Source: Chryseobacterium wanjuense (GTDB lineage Bacteria > Bacteroidota > Bacteroidia > Flavobacteriales > Weeksellaceae). From it: a stretch of DNA of 64,000 nt. Both the position numbers and the translations under genes were made by a program. The DNA lies in assembly GCF_900111495.1 (NCBI RefSeq), contig NZ_FOIU01000002.1, forward strand, positions 496,001 to 560,000, given 5' to 3'. Below are positions 43,031 through 51,946 of this stretch, piece by piece (position 1 is the first letter of the stretch; each line of letters starts with the position of its first letter). A model generated the notes under the pieces. The model made no database searches. It was not told the origin of the DNA and saw nothing but the letters and a program-made list of their open reading frames with translations.

Positions 43031-43151
43031 TATACTAATATTTTAAATGGTTGTTTAATATTTGTAGAACGACCTATTCGAAAGTAATAGTATGTGAAAG
43101 ATGTTTATTTAACGTACTTTATAATTTTTTAAGATGATTTTGGATTATAGT

Positions 43152-43640
43152 TTATTTTCCTAAATTTTTCATAATTTTCTCTACAAATTCAAATGCAGCA
43201 GGGCAAATCACTGTATTTTTTATCATCAGGTTATTGATCTGGTAGATCTTCTTCCTGTCGGTATGAGGATATTCTCTGCAGGCTTTGGGACGCACTTCGT
43301 AGATGGAACAGGTGTTATCTTCATTCAGAAAAAAACATGGAAGATTTTGCAGAACCTTATCGTTATCTTCATCAACCCGCAAAAATTTTGCTTCAAAATC
43401 CACCTGCTTCATGCGGAGATGCTTGGAAATACGCTCAATATCTTTTTCCGTGTAGAGCGGACCTGTCGTTTTACAGCAATTGGCACACTGGAGACAATCG
43501 ACCTTCTCAAACACTTCTTCATGGGTTTCCTGAACAATATAATCGAGATTTTTGGGCGGTTTTTTCTTTAATCCGTCCAGAAACTTTTTATGTTCTTTTT
43601 GTTTTTGTAATGCCTGCTTTTTGTAAAGTTCTAGATCCAT
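43152..43640 (-). CDS. YkgJ-family cysteine-cluster protein
   Basis: 162 residues. Cysteines typical of the YkgJ/UPF0153 zinc- or iron-binding family: CLQCANCC (49-56), CFFL, CSIYEVRPKACREYP. An N-terminal Lys-rich helix precedes them. The ATG abuts the stop codon of the Kir-type channel gene, so the two are cotranscribed and probably translationally coupled. Function is unknown. Confidence 0.85.
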   Translation of the reverse strand: MDLELYKKQALQKQKEHKKFLDGLKKKPPKNLDYIVQETHEEVFEKVDCLQCANCCKTTGPLYTEKDIERISKHLRMKQVDFEAKFLRVDEDNDKVLQNLPCFFLNEDNTCSIYEVRPKACREYPHTDRKKIYQINNLMIKNTVICPAAFEFVEKIMKNLGK

Positions 43641-44612
43641 TTATTTATCCTCTTCCATAAAAACGGGAAGATCTGTTTTTTGATGATGATTAATTCTTCC
43701 CAGATCCAAAATCGTAGAAAGGTTTTCTTTATCCGGATAATACATCGGGACAAATTTTGCTCCGTAGATGATTTCTTTGGTCACATAAGAAGTTCTCTGC
43801 ACCACGGTATTCGAAAATACTTCATCAAATGCACGTACATGAACAATAATTTCAATATCCGTGTTTTTGAAATCTTCTTCGGAAAAGCCATAGAACGGCG
43901 AATCTTCATCTATTTTATGAACAACCGTCCAGTTCAGCGCCAATGTATTAATCTTGCTTAATTGAGTCTTTAAAGTATAAAATTTACTCTTCGGAACACT
44001 TTCCTCAATCACTTCAATCGCCGTTGAAACAATAACATCGGCATCTGTAAGGGAATTATTTTTATAAGGTGCTAATCTGAACATTAAAGCCGAAGCATTT
44101 TTAAAAGGTGCGATAACGGCAATATCAGAAAACTTCAGATAGGCTCTCGGTCGCGAAAATCTTCCGTAAAAAAGTCCCGTTGCAATGGCAAAGGTAAGCA
44201 ATCCCAAAAAAGCCTCAAAAGTAGCCACCAAGCTCGCCATAAAACCTATCGGAGCAATTCTTCCGTACCCAACCGTGGTAAACGTCTGTGAACTGAAGAA
44301 AAATACATCGATAAACTCATTCATCGGATCGCTTTTATCAATGCCGGTCAAGTGTTCTACGCCGATCAGATAATAAATTAAGGCAAAGAGAATATTCACC
44401 ATCACATACGCCACCACCAGATACGAAAGAAACTGGAATGTAGATAAATCCAGCATCGTATGATACCAGCTGAATCTGTTTAAAATATCCACTCCTTTTC
44501 TATGGACATTCGGAAGACCGTCTTTATTGATAAATCTTCCCGAGGCATTGTCTCCAAAACCACTGTTTTCCGTATTTGTCTGGCGAATTTTTTGTCTGAA
44601 TCCTCTTGCCAT
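43641..44612 (-). CDS. Inward-rectifier-type potassium channel (KirBac family)
   Basis: 323 residues: a cytoplasmic slide-helix region (about 40-58, FSWYHTMLDLSTFQF), two membrane helices (about 60-83 and 125-150) around a pore loop with the K+ selectivity filter TVGYG (113-117), then a cytoplasmic beta-sandwich Kir C-terminal domain (about 155-310). The length and order match KirBac channels. The ligand is not visible. It is followed without spacing by the YkgJ-type gene. Confidence 0.9.
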   Translation of the reverse strand: MARGFRQKIRQTNTENSGFGDNASGRFINKDGLPNVHRKGVDILNRFSWYHTMLDLSTFQFLSYLVVAYVMVNILFALIYYLIGVEHLTGIDKSDPMNEFIDVFFFSSQTFTTVGYGRIAPIGFMASLVATFEAFLGLLTFAIATGLFYGRFSRPRAYLKFSDIAVIAPFKNASALMFRLAPYKNNSLTDADVIVSTAIEVIEESVPKSKFYTLKTQLSKINTLALNWTVVHKIDEDSPFYGFSEEDFKNTDIEIIVHVRAFDEVFSNTVVQRTSYVTKEIIYGAKFVPMYYPDKENLSTILDLGRINHHQKTDLPVFMEEDK

Positions 44613-44739
44613 TTTTATTTCAGTTGTTTAGTTTATTTATTTTAAACTTTTTTCAGTTGTAAAATATCATGCAAAGATAAAATATTGTTTTTATGAAATT
44701 TATCAACGTAACGATTGAATGTATAAATTGATTTTGCCT

Positions 44740-44747
44740 TAACTTTG
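44740..44747 (+). promoter_or_regulatory. Candidate -7 box for the truncated haemoglobin (possibly leaderless)
   Basis: TAACTTTG ends 4 nt before ATG 44752; a TTG lies 22 nt upstream (44715-44717). If active, the transcript would start at or beside the start codon. Confidence 0.4.
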
Positions 44748-44751
44748 AAGC

Positions 44752-45132
44752 ATGAAAAAGCTGGAATCGAGAGAAGATATTGAGCATCTTGTGAATTCGT
44801 TTTACGCCAAAGTCGTTAAGGATGAAACGATTTCGTTTTTCTTTAATGATGTTGCTAAAGTCGATTGGGATAAACATTTACCTAAAATGTATTCGTTTTG
44901 GGAGACCATTCTTTTTGGCCAGATGTCTTACAAAGGCAATCCTATGGCTGTCCATTTTCCGGTAAATGAAATGCAGGCCATGGAACAAAAACATTTTAAC
45001 CGCTGGCTGGAGCTTTGGAGAATGACTGTTGAAGAAAATTTTGTTGGAGAAAATGCTGATATGGCCATCTACAAATCTGAAAATATTGCCAAGCTGATGG
45101 CTTTTAAAATGGAATCGGCGAGAAAGCTTTAG
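44752..45132 (+). CDS. Group III truncated haemoglobin
   Basis: 126-residue 2-on-2 globin. Proximal haem ligand His81 lies in KHFNRWLELW, Tyr18 in helix B (FYAKVVKDE), and the group III features HFPVNEM and FWETILFGQMSY are present. Characterised group III members (Campylobacter Ctb) bind O2 and NO with high affinity and are linked to nitrosative or microaerobic physiology. No NO-responsive regulator is nearby. Confidence 0.9.
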   Translation: MKKLESREDIEHLVNSFYAKVVKDETISFFFNDVAKVDWDKHLPKMYSFWETILFGQMSYKGNPMAVHFPVNEMQAMEQKHFNRWLELWRMTVEENFVGENADMAIYKSENIAKLMAFKMESARKL

Positions 45133-45177
45133 CGGATTTTTGAGATTCGAGTTTTGAGTTTTGGATTCTGAGTTGGT

Positions 45178-46248
45178 TTAAGGAACAATGACGGTGAAAA
45201 TATAAGCGGCAAGGTTTACTAATAAAACCGTTCCGTATAAGATATTGGTTTTTCCTCTACTTAAAGAAAGCATTACGATAAACACCGATAAAGAAAGCAG
45301 TATAATATCTTTTTTATCCAATCCTAAAACCAACGGAATATCATACACCACACAAACTACGGCAACTGCGGGAATCGTAAGTCCGATACTTGCCAATGCA
45401 GATCCCAACGCAAGATTTAAACTGGATTGAATCTGATTCGCCCGGGCTGCCCTGATCGCCGCAACACCCTCCGGAAGTAAAACAACCGCCGCAATAATTA
45501 CCCCAACCAAAGATTTTGGAGCGCCTAAGCTCTGCACCATACTCTCAATCGTAGAAGAAAGACCTTTTGCCATCATCACAACAATAGTAAGACATATCAC
45601 AAGAAATATAAAACTGATCACTGTTTTTTTGCGAGAAGGAATATAATGTTCTTCAGGATGTTCATCCGGGACGATGAAGTAATTCCGGTGTCGCACAGTC
45701 TGAACCATCAGAAAAATACCATAAATTACAAGACATGCAATAGAGACAAAGATCAGTTGCGCTTCATTGTAAAAAGGACCGTTGATGCTGGAAGTAAAAT
45801 TGGGAAGCACTAAAGTGAGTATTAAAATAGAAACAATACTTACCAAATACGTCGTAGCCGAAGTTCTGGCAAAAAACTGTTCATAATATTTCACGCCGCC
45901 TACAAGAATACAAATTCCGAGGATCCCATTAAGAATAAGCATTACCGCAGCAAAAATCGTATCTCTGGCCAGTGTGATCGCCTGATCTCCACCAGCAATC
46001 ATCAGTGAGATGATTAAAGCTACTTCAATAATGGTAATACAAATCGCAAGGATGATCGTTCCGAAAGGCTCGCCTACTTTATGAGCAACAACTTCAGCAT
46101 GATGAACCGCCGATAAGACACTTCCTGTCAATAGAATGCCTGCAATTACATCAAATACGACACCCGTTCCCATCAGTCCGGAAAAATAATACCCAACCGT
46201 CAGGAATGGAAAAATATACGTGTAATGTAAGAGTTCTTTTAATTTCAT
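45178..46248 (-). CDS. chaA: ChaA-like calcium/cation:proton antiporter
   Basis: 356 residues, about eleven membrane helices, with the two inverted alpha-repeat motifs of the CaCA superfamily: GEPFGTIILAICITIIE (59-75, acidic Glu75) and LLPEGVAAIRAARANQIQSSLNLALGSALASIG in the second half. These Glu and Asn/Ser residues form the ion site. The family exchanges Ca2+ (also Na+ or K+) for H+; specificity is not readable. It is 66 bp downstream of the DUF6122 gene on the same strand. Confidence 0.9.
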   Translation of the reverse strand: MKLKELLHYTYIFPFLTVGYYFSGLMGTGVVFDVIAGILLTGSVLSAVHHAEVVAHKVGEPFGTIILAICITIIEVALIISLMIAGGDQAITLARDTIFAAVMLILNGILGICILVGGVKYYEQFFARTSATTYLVSIVSILILTLVLPNFTSSINGPFYNEAQLIFVSIACLVIYGIFLMVQTVRHRNYFIVPDEHPEEHYIPSRKKTVISFIFLVICLTIVVMMAKGLSSTIESMVQSLGAPKSLVGVIIAAVVLLPEGVAAIRAARANQIQSSLNLALGSALASIGLTIPAVAVVCVVYDIPLVLGLDKKDIILLSLSVFIVMLSLSRGKTNILYGTVLLVNLAAYIFTVIVP

Positions 46249-46314
46249 AAAGTTTTTACAAAATACAAAAAATCTATGAAATTTGAAATATTAAAAGAAA
46301 ATATTAATAACATT

Positions 46315-46644
46315 TTAATGACACCACAGATTAAAATCCTGAAAATCCGTCAGCATATGAAACAAAAGCCCGATACCTATAATCCTGATATTTCCTTTAA
46401 AAAAGAGCATCAAAAAATACACCGCAATCGCATAATAAGAATGTAAAAAATGGAAACCAATACTTCCTCTGTTGGGATCAAAAATAGGATTTGCAAATAA
46501 ATGATCGAGGTCTACAAGCATTGTTGCCAAAAGAATAAGATAAACCTTTTTCCAGTTTTCTCGGTAAAAAATTAAGGCAATAAAAACCGGAAATATAAAG
46601 TGCAGAAAATAATGCACACAGGTCTTCCAAAAGAAACAATCCAT
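46315..46644 (-). CDS. Small membrane protein, DUF6122-like
   Basis: 109 residues with about four membrane helices and conserved-looking polar residues: DLDHLFANP, FHFLHSYYAIAVYF and FHMLTDFQD, a His/Asp pattern like YdjM-type membrane metal-dependent hydrolases. It overlaps the stop of the DNA-alkylation-repair-like gene by one base (TGATGG-type junction), showing translational coupling. The pairing is unexplained. Confidence 0.75.
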   Translation of the reverse strand: MDCFFWKTCVHYFLHFIFPVFIALIFYRENWKKVYLILLATMLVDLDHLFANPIFDPNRGSIGFHFLHSYYAIAVYFLMLFFKGNIRIIGIGLLFHMLTDFQDFNLWCH

Positions 46645-47366
46645 CAGATTCTGCCTTTTAAATAATCCTGTCTCAAATCTTCATCCAGCTTTTCAATAGC
46701 GTATCGTAAGCAGGTTCGCGGCATTTCTTTGTAATATTTGTTGAGATAGTCGATCAGTTCTTTTTCATTTTTCTGTCCCATTTCTCTCAGTAGCCAGCCG
46801 TTTGCTTTATGCATCAGATCGTGAGTATGCTTCAGGTTTTGAGTAACAAATTCTTTCGTCAAATCAAATGACCCCTTTTTCACATAATGCATCGTTCCGA
46901 CTACCGCAATCCTTTTATGCCACATTTCTTCGGAATCGGAAAGTTCTTTCAGCAAGTCTTCTTTCTTATTTTCAAAGGCATACCGTCCTAAAATTTTATA
47001 ACAGCTCGAATCTACCAAATCCCAATTGTTTACATACGGCAAATGATTTAAGTAAAACTCCACAATCTCATCTCTTACAGCTTTATCTTTTGTTTTTTCA
47101 AATTTTAAAATCAAGATAAACAATGCCGTCAGCCGATGCTCATGGTATTTTGAAGAAAGCAGTTCACTCAATTCATCCAAAGAAATTTTAGAATAATATT
47201 CTTTCGCAACAGCCCTTTGATCCGGAACTTTCACTCCAAGGAATAAATCTCCTTCGCCATACTCTCCTTTTCCGGTCTTGAAAAATTTCGGAAAAAATGC
47301 GGCTTTTTCGGGAATCGATAAAACGGCTAATGCTTCTTGGATTTCTTTAATTATATTATTTGACAT
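46644..47366 (-). CDS. DNA alkylation repair protein (AlkD-like HEAT-repeat)
   Basis: 240 residues of helical HEAT-like repeats. AlkD-type features are GVKVPDQRAVAKEYY, EHRLTALFIL, NNWDLVDSS (the DNA-facing Trp/Asp), HKRIAVVGTMHYV and HKANGWLLREMG. AlkD excises bulky or cationic alkylpurines without base flipping. Many relatives are uncharacterised, so glycosylase activity is inferred. Translationally coupled to the small membrane protein downstream. Confidence 0.88.
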   Translation of the reverse strand: MSNNIIKEIQEALAVLSIPEKAAFFPKFFKTGKGEYGEGDLFLGVKVPDQRAVAKEYYSKISLDELSELLSSKYHEHRLTALFILILKFEKTKDKAVRDEIVEFYLNHLPYVNNWDLVDSSCYKILGRYAFENKKEDLLKELSDSEEMWHKRIAVVGTMHYVKKGSFDLTKEFVTQNLKHTHDLMHKANGWLLREMGQKNEKELIDYLNKYYKEMPRTCLRYAIEKLDEDLRQDYLKGRI

Positions 47367-47496
47367 CTTTAAACATATCTTTATGATAGATGGTTTTCAC
47401 AAAAAACAAACGAGCTCCATTCTTAATTTTAAGATATTACTCATCGTAGGTTTGTCCTTTTTTCACAATAATACAAATTAAAATAATAAACCCCAA

Positions 47497-48432
47497 CTAC
47501 TTCTCCGCTGAAGTATATCTTTCAGTCCCTCCGAAATACCAGATTTCCTGCCCTTTCAACAAGAGTTCTGCGTGATCAATATATTTTCTGACCTGTTCGT
47601 TATATCGTCCGAAGTCGGGAAGATTTTCTTTAATTCTGATAAATTCTGCCAGATCATCGTCATGGATTTCAATGGCTTTATCATAAGCTTCTTCCATGGT
47701 ACAGCTATTTTCATTTTTAATGACCAAAACAAGGTTTGTTGCTTCACCTCTTTCCAATTCCCAGGGAACAGAATGAATATCATTAAACCAAGACAACATA
47801 AGTGTAACCAACTGCCGAATCCTGAAAATTGCGGGATGTGAAAAAATTTCATCAGGCATAATAAATCCCGAAATGACCTCCAAAAAATCACAAAGCGTTC
47901 TTCCGCCGGAAACTTTTTCTCTAATGATTTTATATTCTTCAAGTGATGGATATGAAACTTTATCATTGTAACTGTAAATGGTTTCCTCCTCCATTCCTTC
48001 AAACCAAAACTGATGATGGGCTACAAATCTTTTCATCCAGTTTTCTGTGACAGCAGATAAAATTTCTTTTCGTACGGTTCCGAAAGCTTCAAAAATTTCA
48101 TTTTCAAATTCTGTGGCCTTTCCTTCAAGAATATCAATAACTTTCTGACACTGAAGTCTCAAATTTTCTAAAGAATTCGAACCATACAAATCATCAAAAG
48201 CAAAAGCAGCCAAAATCCAACGTCCGATAATCGTTGATTGTTCAGCATTCGCCGCAGGAAAAAAGCTGGTGGTAAATTTTCCGAAGTTTGATTTCCGGTA
48301 TCTTTTTTTCAGTGATTCCGGGAGACATTTGTAATCGTCAATCCAAGTGGAAACTTGCTTTTCTAAAGATTCTAAATGAGGATTGTGTCTGAGCTCGAAA
48401 GGATACTCAATGGTGAATGTGGGAGTTTTCAT
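47497..48432 (-). CDS. Class I terpene synthase
   Basis: Cyclises a prenyl diphosphate (farnesyl or geranylgeranyl; not decidable). 311 residues, an all-alpha single-domain bacterial type. Metal motifs are D80-D81 (AFDDLYG, with the expected last acidic residue missing) and the NSE triad N217-D218...S221...E225 (NDIHSVPWE). R171 lies exactly 46 residues before N217, the position of the pyrophosphate sensor, and R305-Y306 is the C-terminal RY pair. No prenyltransferase, P450 or methyltransferase is adjacent, so the product may be an unmodified hydrocarbon or alcohol. Confidence 0.9.
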   Translation of the reverse strand: MKTPTFTIEYPFELRHNPHLESLEKQVSTWIDDYKCLPESLKKRYRKSNFGKFTTSFFPAANAEQSTIIGRWILAAFAFDDLYGSNSLENLRLQCQKVIDILEGKATEFENEIFEAFGTVRKEILSAVTENWMKRFVAHHQFWFEGMEEETIYSYNDKVSYPSLEEYKIIREKVSGGRTLCDFLEVISGFIMPDEIFSHPAIFRIRQLVTLMLSWFNDIHSVPWELERGEATNLVLVIKNENSCTMEEAYDKAIEIHDDDLAEFIRIKENLPDFGRYNEQVRKYIDHAELLLKGQEIWYFGGTERYTSAEK

Positions 48433-48489
48433 ATTTGGTGATATTAGTTGTATTAAAATTACAAAATAAATCCCAATATGGTGGAAAAC

Positions 48490-48527
48490 AATAAAGGATT
48501 GATAAAATGTATTACCAATCCCCTTAT
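48490..48527 (-). terminator. Weak terminator after the antiporter gene
   Basis: On the minus strand GGGGATTG...CAATCCTTT can form a small stem with a 14-nt loop and a poor T-run, about 40 nt beyond the CPA1 antiporter stop. Confidence 0.35.
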
Positions 48528-48567
48528 TTATTATTTTTATTTTAAATTAAATCTAAAAATCAATTCA

Positions 48568-49854
48568 TTATTTTGTAGTATTTGAAGCAACACTTTCCAG
48601 TTCTTCCTCTTCCTTCGCAATCTTGTTCGGATTGGCTACTTTTGCAATGGTAAGTCCCTGAACAATAATTGAAAAGACCACTACACAATACGTAATACTT
48701 AAAACAATCGTACTGTATTCATTTTTCGGAATAGATAAGGCCAAAGCAATGGAAACACCACCCCGGATTCCTCCCCAAACGAGTACCTTCACCGTTTGCG
48801 GACTGAATCTTGTTTTAAAAGACATAAACTTCGTCGGACCCCAAATTGAAATGAATCTCGCCAATAAAACCACTACGATCGCCAATGCTCCGGGAATCAT
48901 GAAATGCCTTAAGTCTTTGATCATCAATAATTCAAAACCGATGAATAAGAATAGCACAGCATTGAGGATTTCGTCGATAAGTTCCCAGAATTTGATCAAG
49001 TAATCCTGTGTGACAGATTTCATTTTGAATTTCATATTAAAATTACCCATGAATAATCCCGCAGCAACCATCGTCAACGGTCCCGAAATATGCATTTGTC
49101 TTGCAATGAGATAACCTCCCATTACCACAGACAACGTCACCAACACGGAAATAATATAATCGTCCACTTCACGCATCAGCCTGGAAGTGATCCAACCTAA
49201 AACAACACCCAATAAAAGTCCTCCTCCAGCTTCTTTCAGCAATAACAATCCGATGCTTTCAACGCCAAGATCCACTTCATTTCCAATGGCCAACTGAAGA
49301 ACAACCGTGAATACAACCACCGCCATCCCGTCATTGAACAGGGATTCTCCTGCAACTTTGGTTTCCAGTGCCTTTGAAACGTTCGCCTGTTTTAAAATAC
49401 TCAAAACTGCAACAGGATCTGTCGGCGAAATCAATGCCCCGAAAAGCAAGCAGTAAATAAATGGCAGTTGAAGCCCCACCAAAGGCAGCAGATAATACAC
49501 GCCAAAGCCCACCACGAAAGTAGAAATCACCACTCCCGCAGTCGAGAAAATCACGACAGGCCAGAATTGTTCTTTGAGATCATCTATGTTAATGTGAATT
49601 CCTCCCGCAAACAGAAGAAAATTGAGCATTGCGCCCATCAAAACCTCCGTAAAATCGATACTGATCATCAGTTTGTTGAGGTGCCCGAAAGTTCTCGGTA
49701 AAACAGTTTCCCCGAAGGAAACCAAAAATATTGAAACTACAATGGCAATCACCATAATCCCGATCGTACTCGGAAGTTTCAGAAATCTGTAATTAAGGTA
49801 TGAAAATATGGATGCTAAAACTATTAACGCTGAAAATGAATAATATAACTCCAC
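48568..49854 (-). CDS. CPA1-family cation:proton antiporter (NhaP-like)
   Basis: 428 residues, 12-13 membrane helices. CPA1 motifs: ISPTDPVAVLSIL, the ion-site Asn-Asp in LFNDGMAVVVFT, and RGGVSIALALSIP near the C-terminus. Exchanges Na+ (or K+) for H+ at the inner membrane. It starts 26 bp downstream of the DUF4919 gene and is likely the third gene of an hflX operon. The short C-terminal tail is Glu-rich. Confidence 0.9.
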   Translation of the reverse strand: MELYYSFSALIVLASIFSYLNYRFLKLPSTIGIMVIAIVVSIFLVSFGETVLPRTFGHLNKLMISIDFTEVLMGAMLNFLLFAGGIHINIDDLKEQFWPVVIFSTAGVVISTFVVGFGVYYLLPLVGLQLPFIYCLLFGALISPTDPVAVLSILKQANVSKALETKVAGESLFNDGMAVVVFTVVLQLAIGNEVDLGVESIGLLLLKEAGGGLLLGVVLGWITSRLMREVDDYIISVLVTLSVVMGGYLIARQMHISGPLTMVAAGLFMGNFNMKFKMKSVTQDYLIKFWELIDEILNAVLFLFIGFELLMIKDLRHFMIPGALAIVVVLLARFISIWGPTKFMSFKTRFSPQTVKVLVWGGIRGGVSIALALSIPKNEYSTIVLSITYCVVVFSIIVQGLTIAKVANPNKIAKEEEELESVASNTTK

Positions 49855-49880
49855 TAAGCTTTTTTTAAAAATTTATTTAA

Positions 49881-50510
49881 TTAATAATCGATATAAAGTA
49901 CTTTAATATAAACTTTGTCATTGTCTTTTTCCCAAATGTCTAGAATGCCATCCCTCACGGATTTTGATCCTCTTGTGTAATCTTTCCCGAGGTTCAGAAT
50001 ATTTAATAAAATATATTCATCACCAACAGAATTTACCAGATAAGGCATTTTCTCGGTTTTTCCGTCTCCGGAACTTTTGATCGCGTCTGTAAGTATCCTG
50101 AACTGGCTCAGGTGGTGCATAAAGTTGTCCCCGTCTTTCTTCGAATCATAAGCTTTCAGTAAAATCAAAAGAACATCCAGATTGGTCGGATCTTTCTCAT
50201 ATAAAACTTTTCCCTGCTTTATACATTCATCAAAATTCCCCGTTTTAAAAGCTTCCGCGAGCGTTTTAAAATCTTCATCCGTTGTAGAAACCACATCTTT
50301 CCTGAAATTTCTTCCATAGTAAAGATGCTGGGCTTCTATCGTGTCCAATGATCTCGGATACGCTTTATACTTAAAAATCAGCTTATCGTAGTTGTAAGGA
50401 GATTTGTCATTTTTAAGATCTTTCTCGACCGCTTTAAAATCAATCTTTGATTTTTGACTAAAACCAAAAACCGATACCAAAAGCAATAAAAGGAAAAAGT
50501 GATATTTCAT
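49881..50510 (-). CDS. DUF4919-family exported protein
   Basis: 209 residues with a signal peptide (to about residue 18, FGFSQ). Motifs DKSPYNYDKLIFKYKAYPRSLDTIEAQHLYYGR and the NFDECIKQGKVLYEKDPTNLDVL helix pair suggest a TPR-like helical protein. Function unknown. Its ATG overlaps the hflX stop by one base, so it is translated from the hflX message. Confidence 0.8.
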   Translation of the reverse strand: MKYHFFLLLLLVSVFGFSQKSKIDFKAVEKDLKNDKSPYNYDKLIFKYKAYPRSLDTIEAQHLYYGRNFRKDVVSTTDEDFKTLAEAFKTGNFDECIKQGKVLYEKDPTNLDVLLILLKAYDSKKDGDNFMHHLSQFRILTDAIKSSGDGKTEKMPYLVNSVGDEYILLNILNLGKDYTRGSKSVRDGILDIWEKDNDKVYIKVLYIDY

Positions 50511-51739
50511 TAATCGTTGTTTTCTTCTTCTTCCTCGTCGTTATCGAAATATTCGAAAAGGAAATCGTTGTAAGGAAACCTGGAAATATGGATTTTCATG
50601 ACCTCATCGTAGATCATTCTCTTCATTTCCGGGAAGTTTTCTTTCGTTAAGGCCGAGATAAAAACGGTCGGATATTTAGACTTCGCCATCCATGTTTTTT
50701 TCCATTCTTCCAGAGAAACGTTTTTCCTCGTTGCCGGCGTAAGATCATCCTCATCTTTTTTCTCGTAACTGAAATCATCAATTTTGTTGAAAACCATTAC
50801 CATCGGCTTTCTATGCGCATCAATCTCCTGCAAAATCTGATTAACGGAATCAATATGATCTTCAAAGCTTTCGTGAGAAATATCGACAACGTGAATCAGT
50901 AAATCCGCTTCTCTTACCTCATCCAGCGTAGATTTGAACGATTCTACAAGCTGAGTCGGCAATTTTCTGATGAATCCTACGGTGTCTGTCAATAAAAACG
51001 GCAGATTTCCGATCACGACTTTTCTTACCGTTGTATCTAATGTCGCAAACAGTTTATTTTCAGCGAAAACTTCCGATTTTGAAAGTGAATTCATCAAAGT
51101 AGATTTTCCTACGTTTGTGTATCCTACCAACGCAACACGCACCATTTTTCCGCGGTTGTTTCTTTGGGTAGCCATTTGTTTATCAATCGTTTTCAGCTTC
51201 TCTTTTAACAGGGAAATTCTGTCACGAATGATACGACGGTCGGTTTCAATTTCCGTTTCACCGGGACCTCTCATCCCGATCCCCCCTCGCTGACGTTCCA
51301 AGTGGGTCCACATCCTGGTCAGTCGTGGAAGAAGATATTCATACTGAGCAAGTTCCACCTGCGTTCTTGCATAGGAAGTCTGGGCTCTCTGGGCAAAAAT
51401 ATCGAGAATAAGATTGGTTCTGTCCAAAATTTTCACTTCAAGCTCTCTTTCCAGGTTTTTAAGCTGTGAAGGGGAAAGCTCGTCGTCAAATATAACAGTG
51501 CCGATCTCATGTTCCTTTACATAATCTTTTATTTCTATCGCTTTTCCGCTACCTACGAATGTTCTTGAATCCGGCTGTGATAGTTTCTGGGTGAATCTTT
51601 TTTCAACGGTCGCTCCGGCTGTGTAAGCCAAAAACTCCAGTTCATCCATGTATTCCGTTAGTTTTTCTTCATCCTGATCTTTGGTAATTAACCCTACCAA
51701 GACCGCCTTTTCATAATTATGTTCTTTCTTTTCTAGCAT
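50510..51739 (-). CDS. hflX: Ribosome-associated GTPase HflX
   Basis: Splits stalled or stress-arrested 70S ribosomes. 409 residues: an N-terminal HflX domain (about 1-190, with TFVGSGKAIEIKDYV, DELSPSQLKNLE and the ARTQVELAQYEYLLPRL helix) and a GTPase domain with G1 GYTNVGKST, G3 DTVGF and G4 NKIDD. An acidic C-terminal tail (EYFDNDEEEEENND) follows. First gene of a likely operon hflX-DUF4919-CPA1 antiporter. Confidence 0.95.
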   Translation of the reverse strand: MLEKKEHNYEKAVLVGLITKDQDEEKLTEYMDELEFLAYTAGATVEKRFTQKLSQPDSRTFVGSGKAIEIKDYVKEHEIGTVIFDDELSPSQLKNLERELEVKILDRTNLILDIFAQRAQTSYARTQVELAQYEYLLPRLTRMWTHLERQRGGIGMRGPGETEIETDRRIIRDRISLLKEKLKTIDKQMATQRNNRGKMVRVALVGYTNVGKSTLMNSLSKSEVFAENKLFATLDTTVRKVVIGNLPFLLTDTVGFIRKLPTQLVESFKSTLDEVREADLLIHVVDISHESFEDHIDSVNQILQEIDAHRKPMVMVFNKIDDFSYEKKDEDDLTPATRKNVSLEEWKKTWMAKSKYPTVFISALTKENFPEMKRMIYDEVMKIHISRFPYNDFLFEYFDNDEEEEENND

Positions 51740-51946
51740 TAAATTCTATCTATAGTTTGTGAGATTTACAAGTTACCATTTTTCAGGAAAAAAAACAAAA
51801 TGAATTTTATTGAATTATTTTTAAATGTTAAATAAGGTTCATGTTGGGATTGATTTGCAAAAAATTCAATAACTTTATGAAGTAGTTTTAATTTTTTTAG
51901 ATATAAAGTTTTAAAATTATCATTAAAAACTAATATCCAGAGTATC

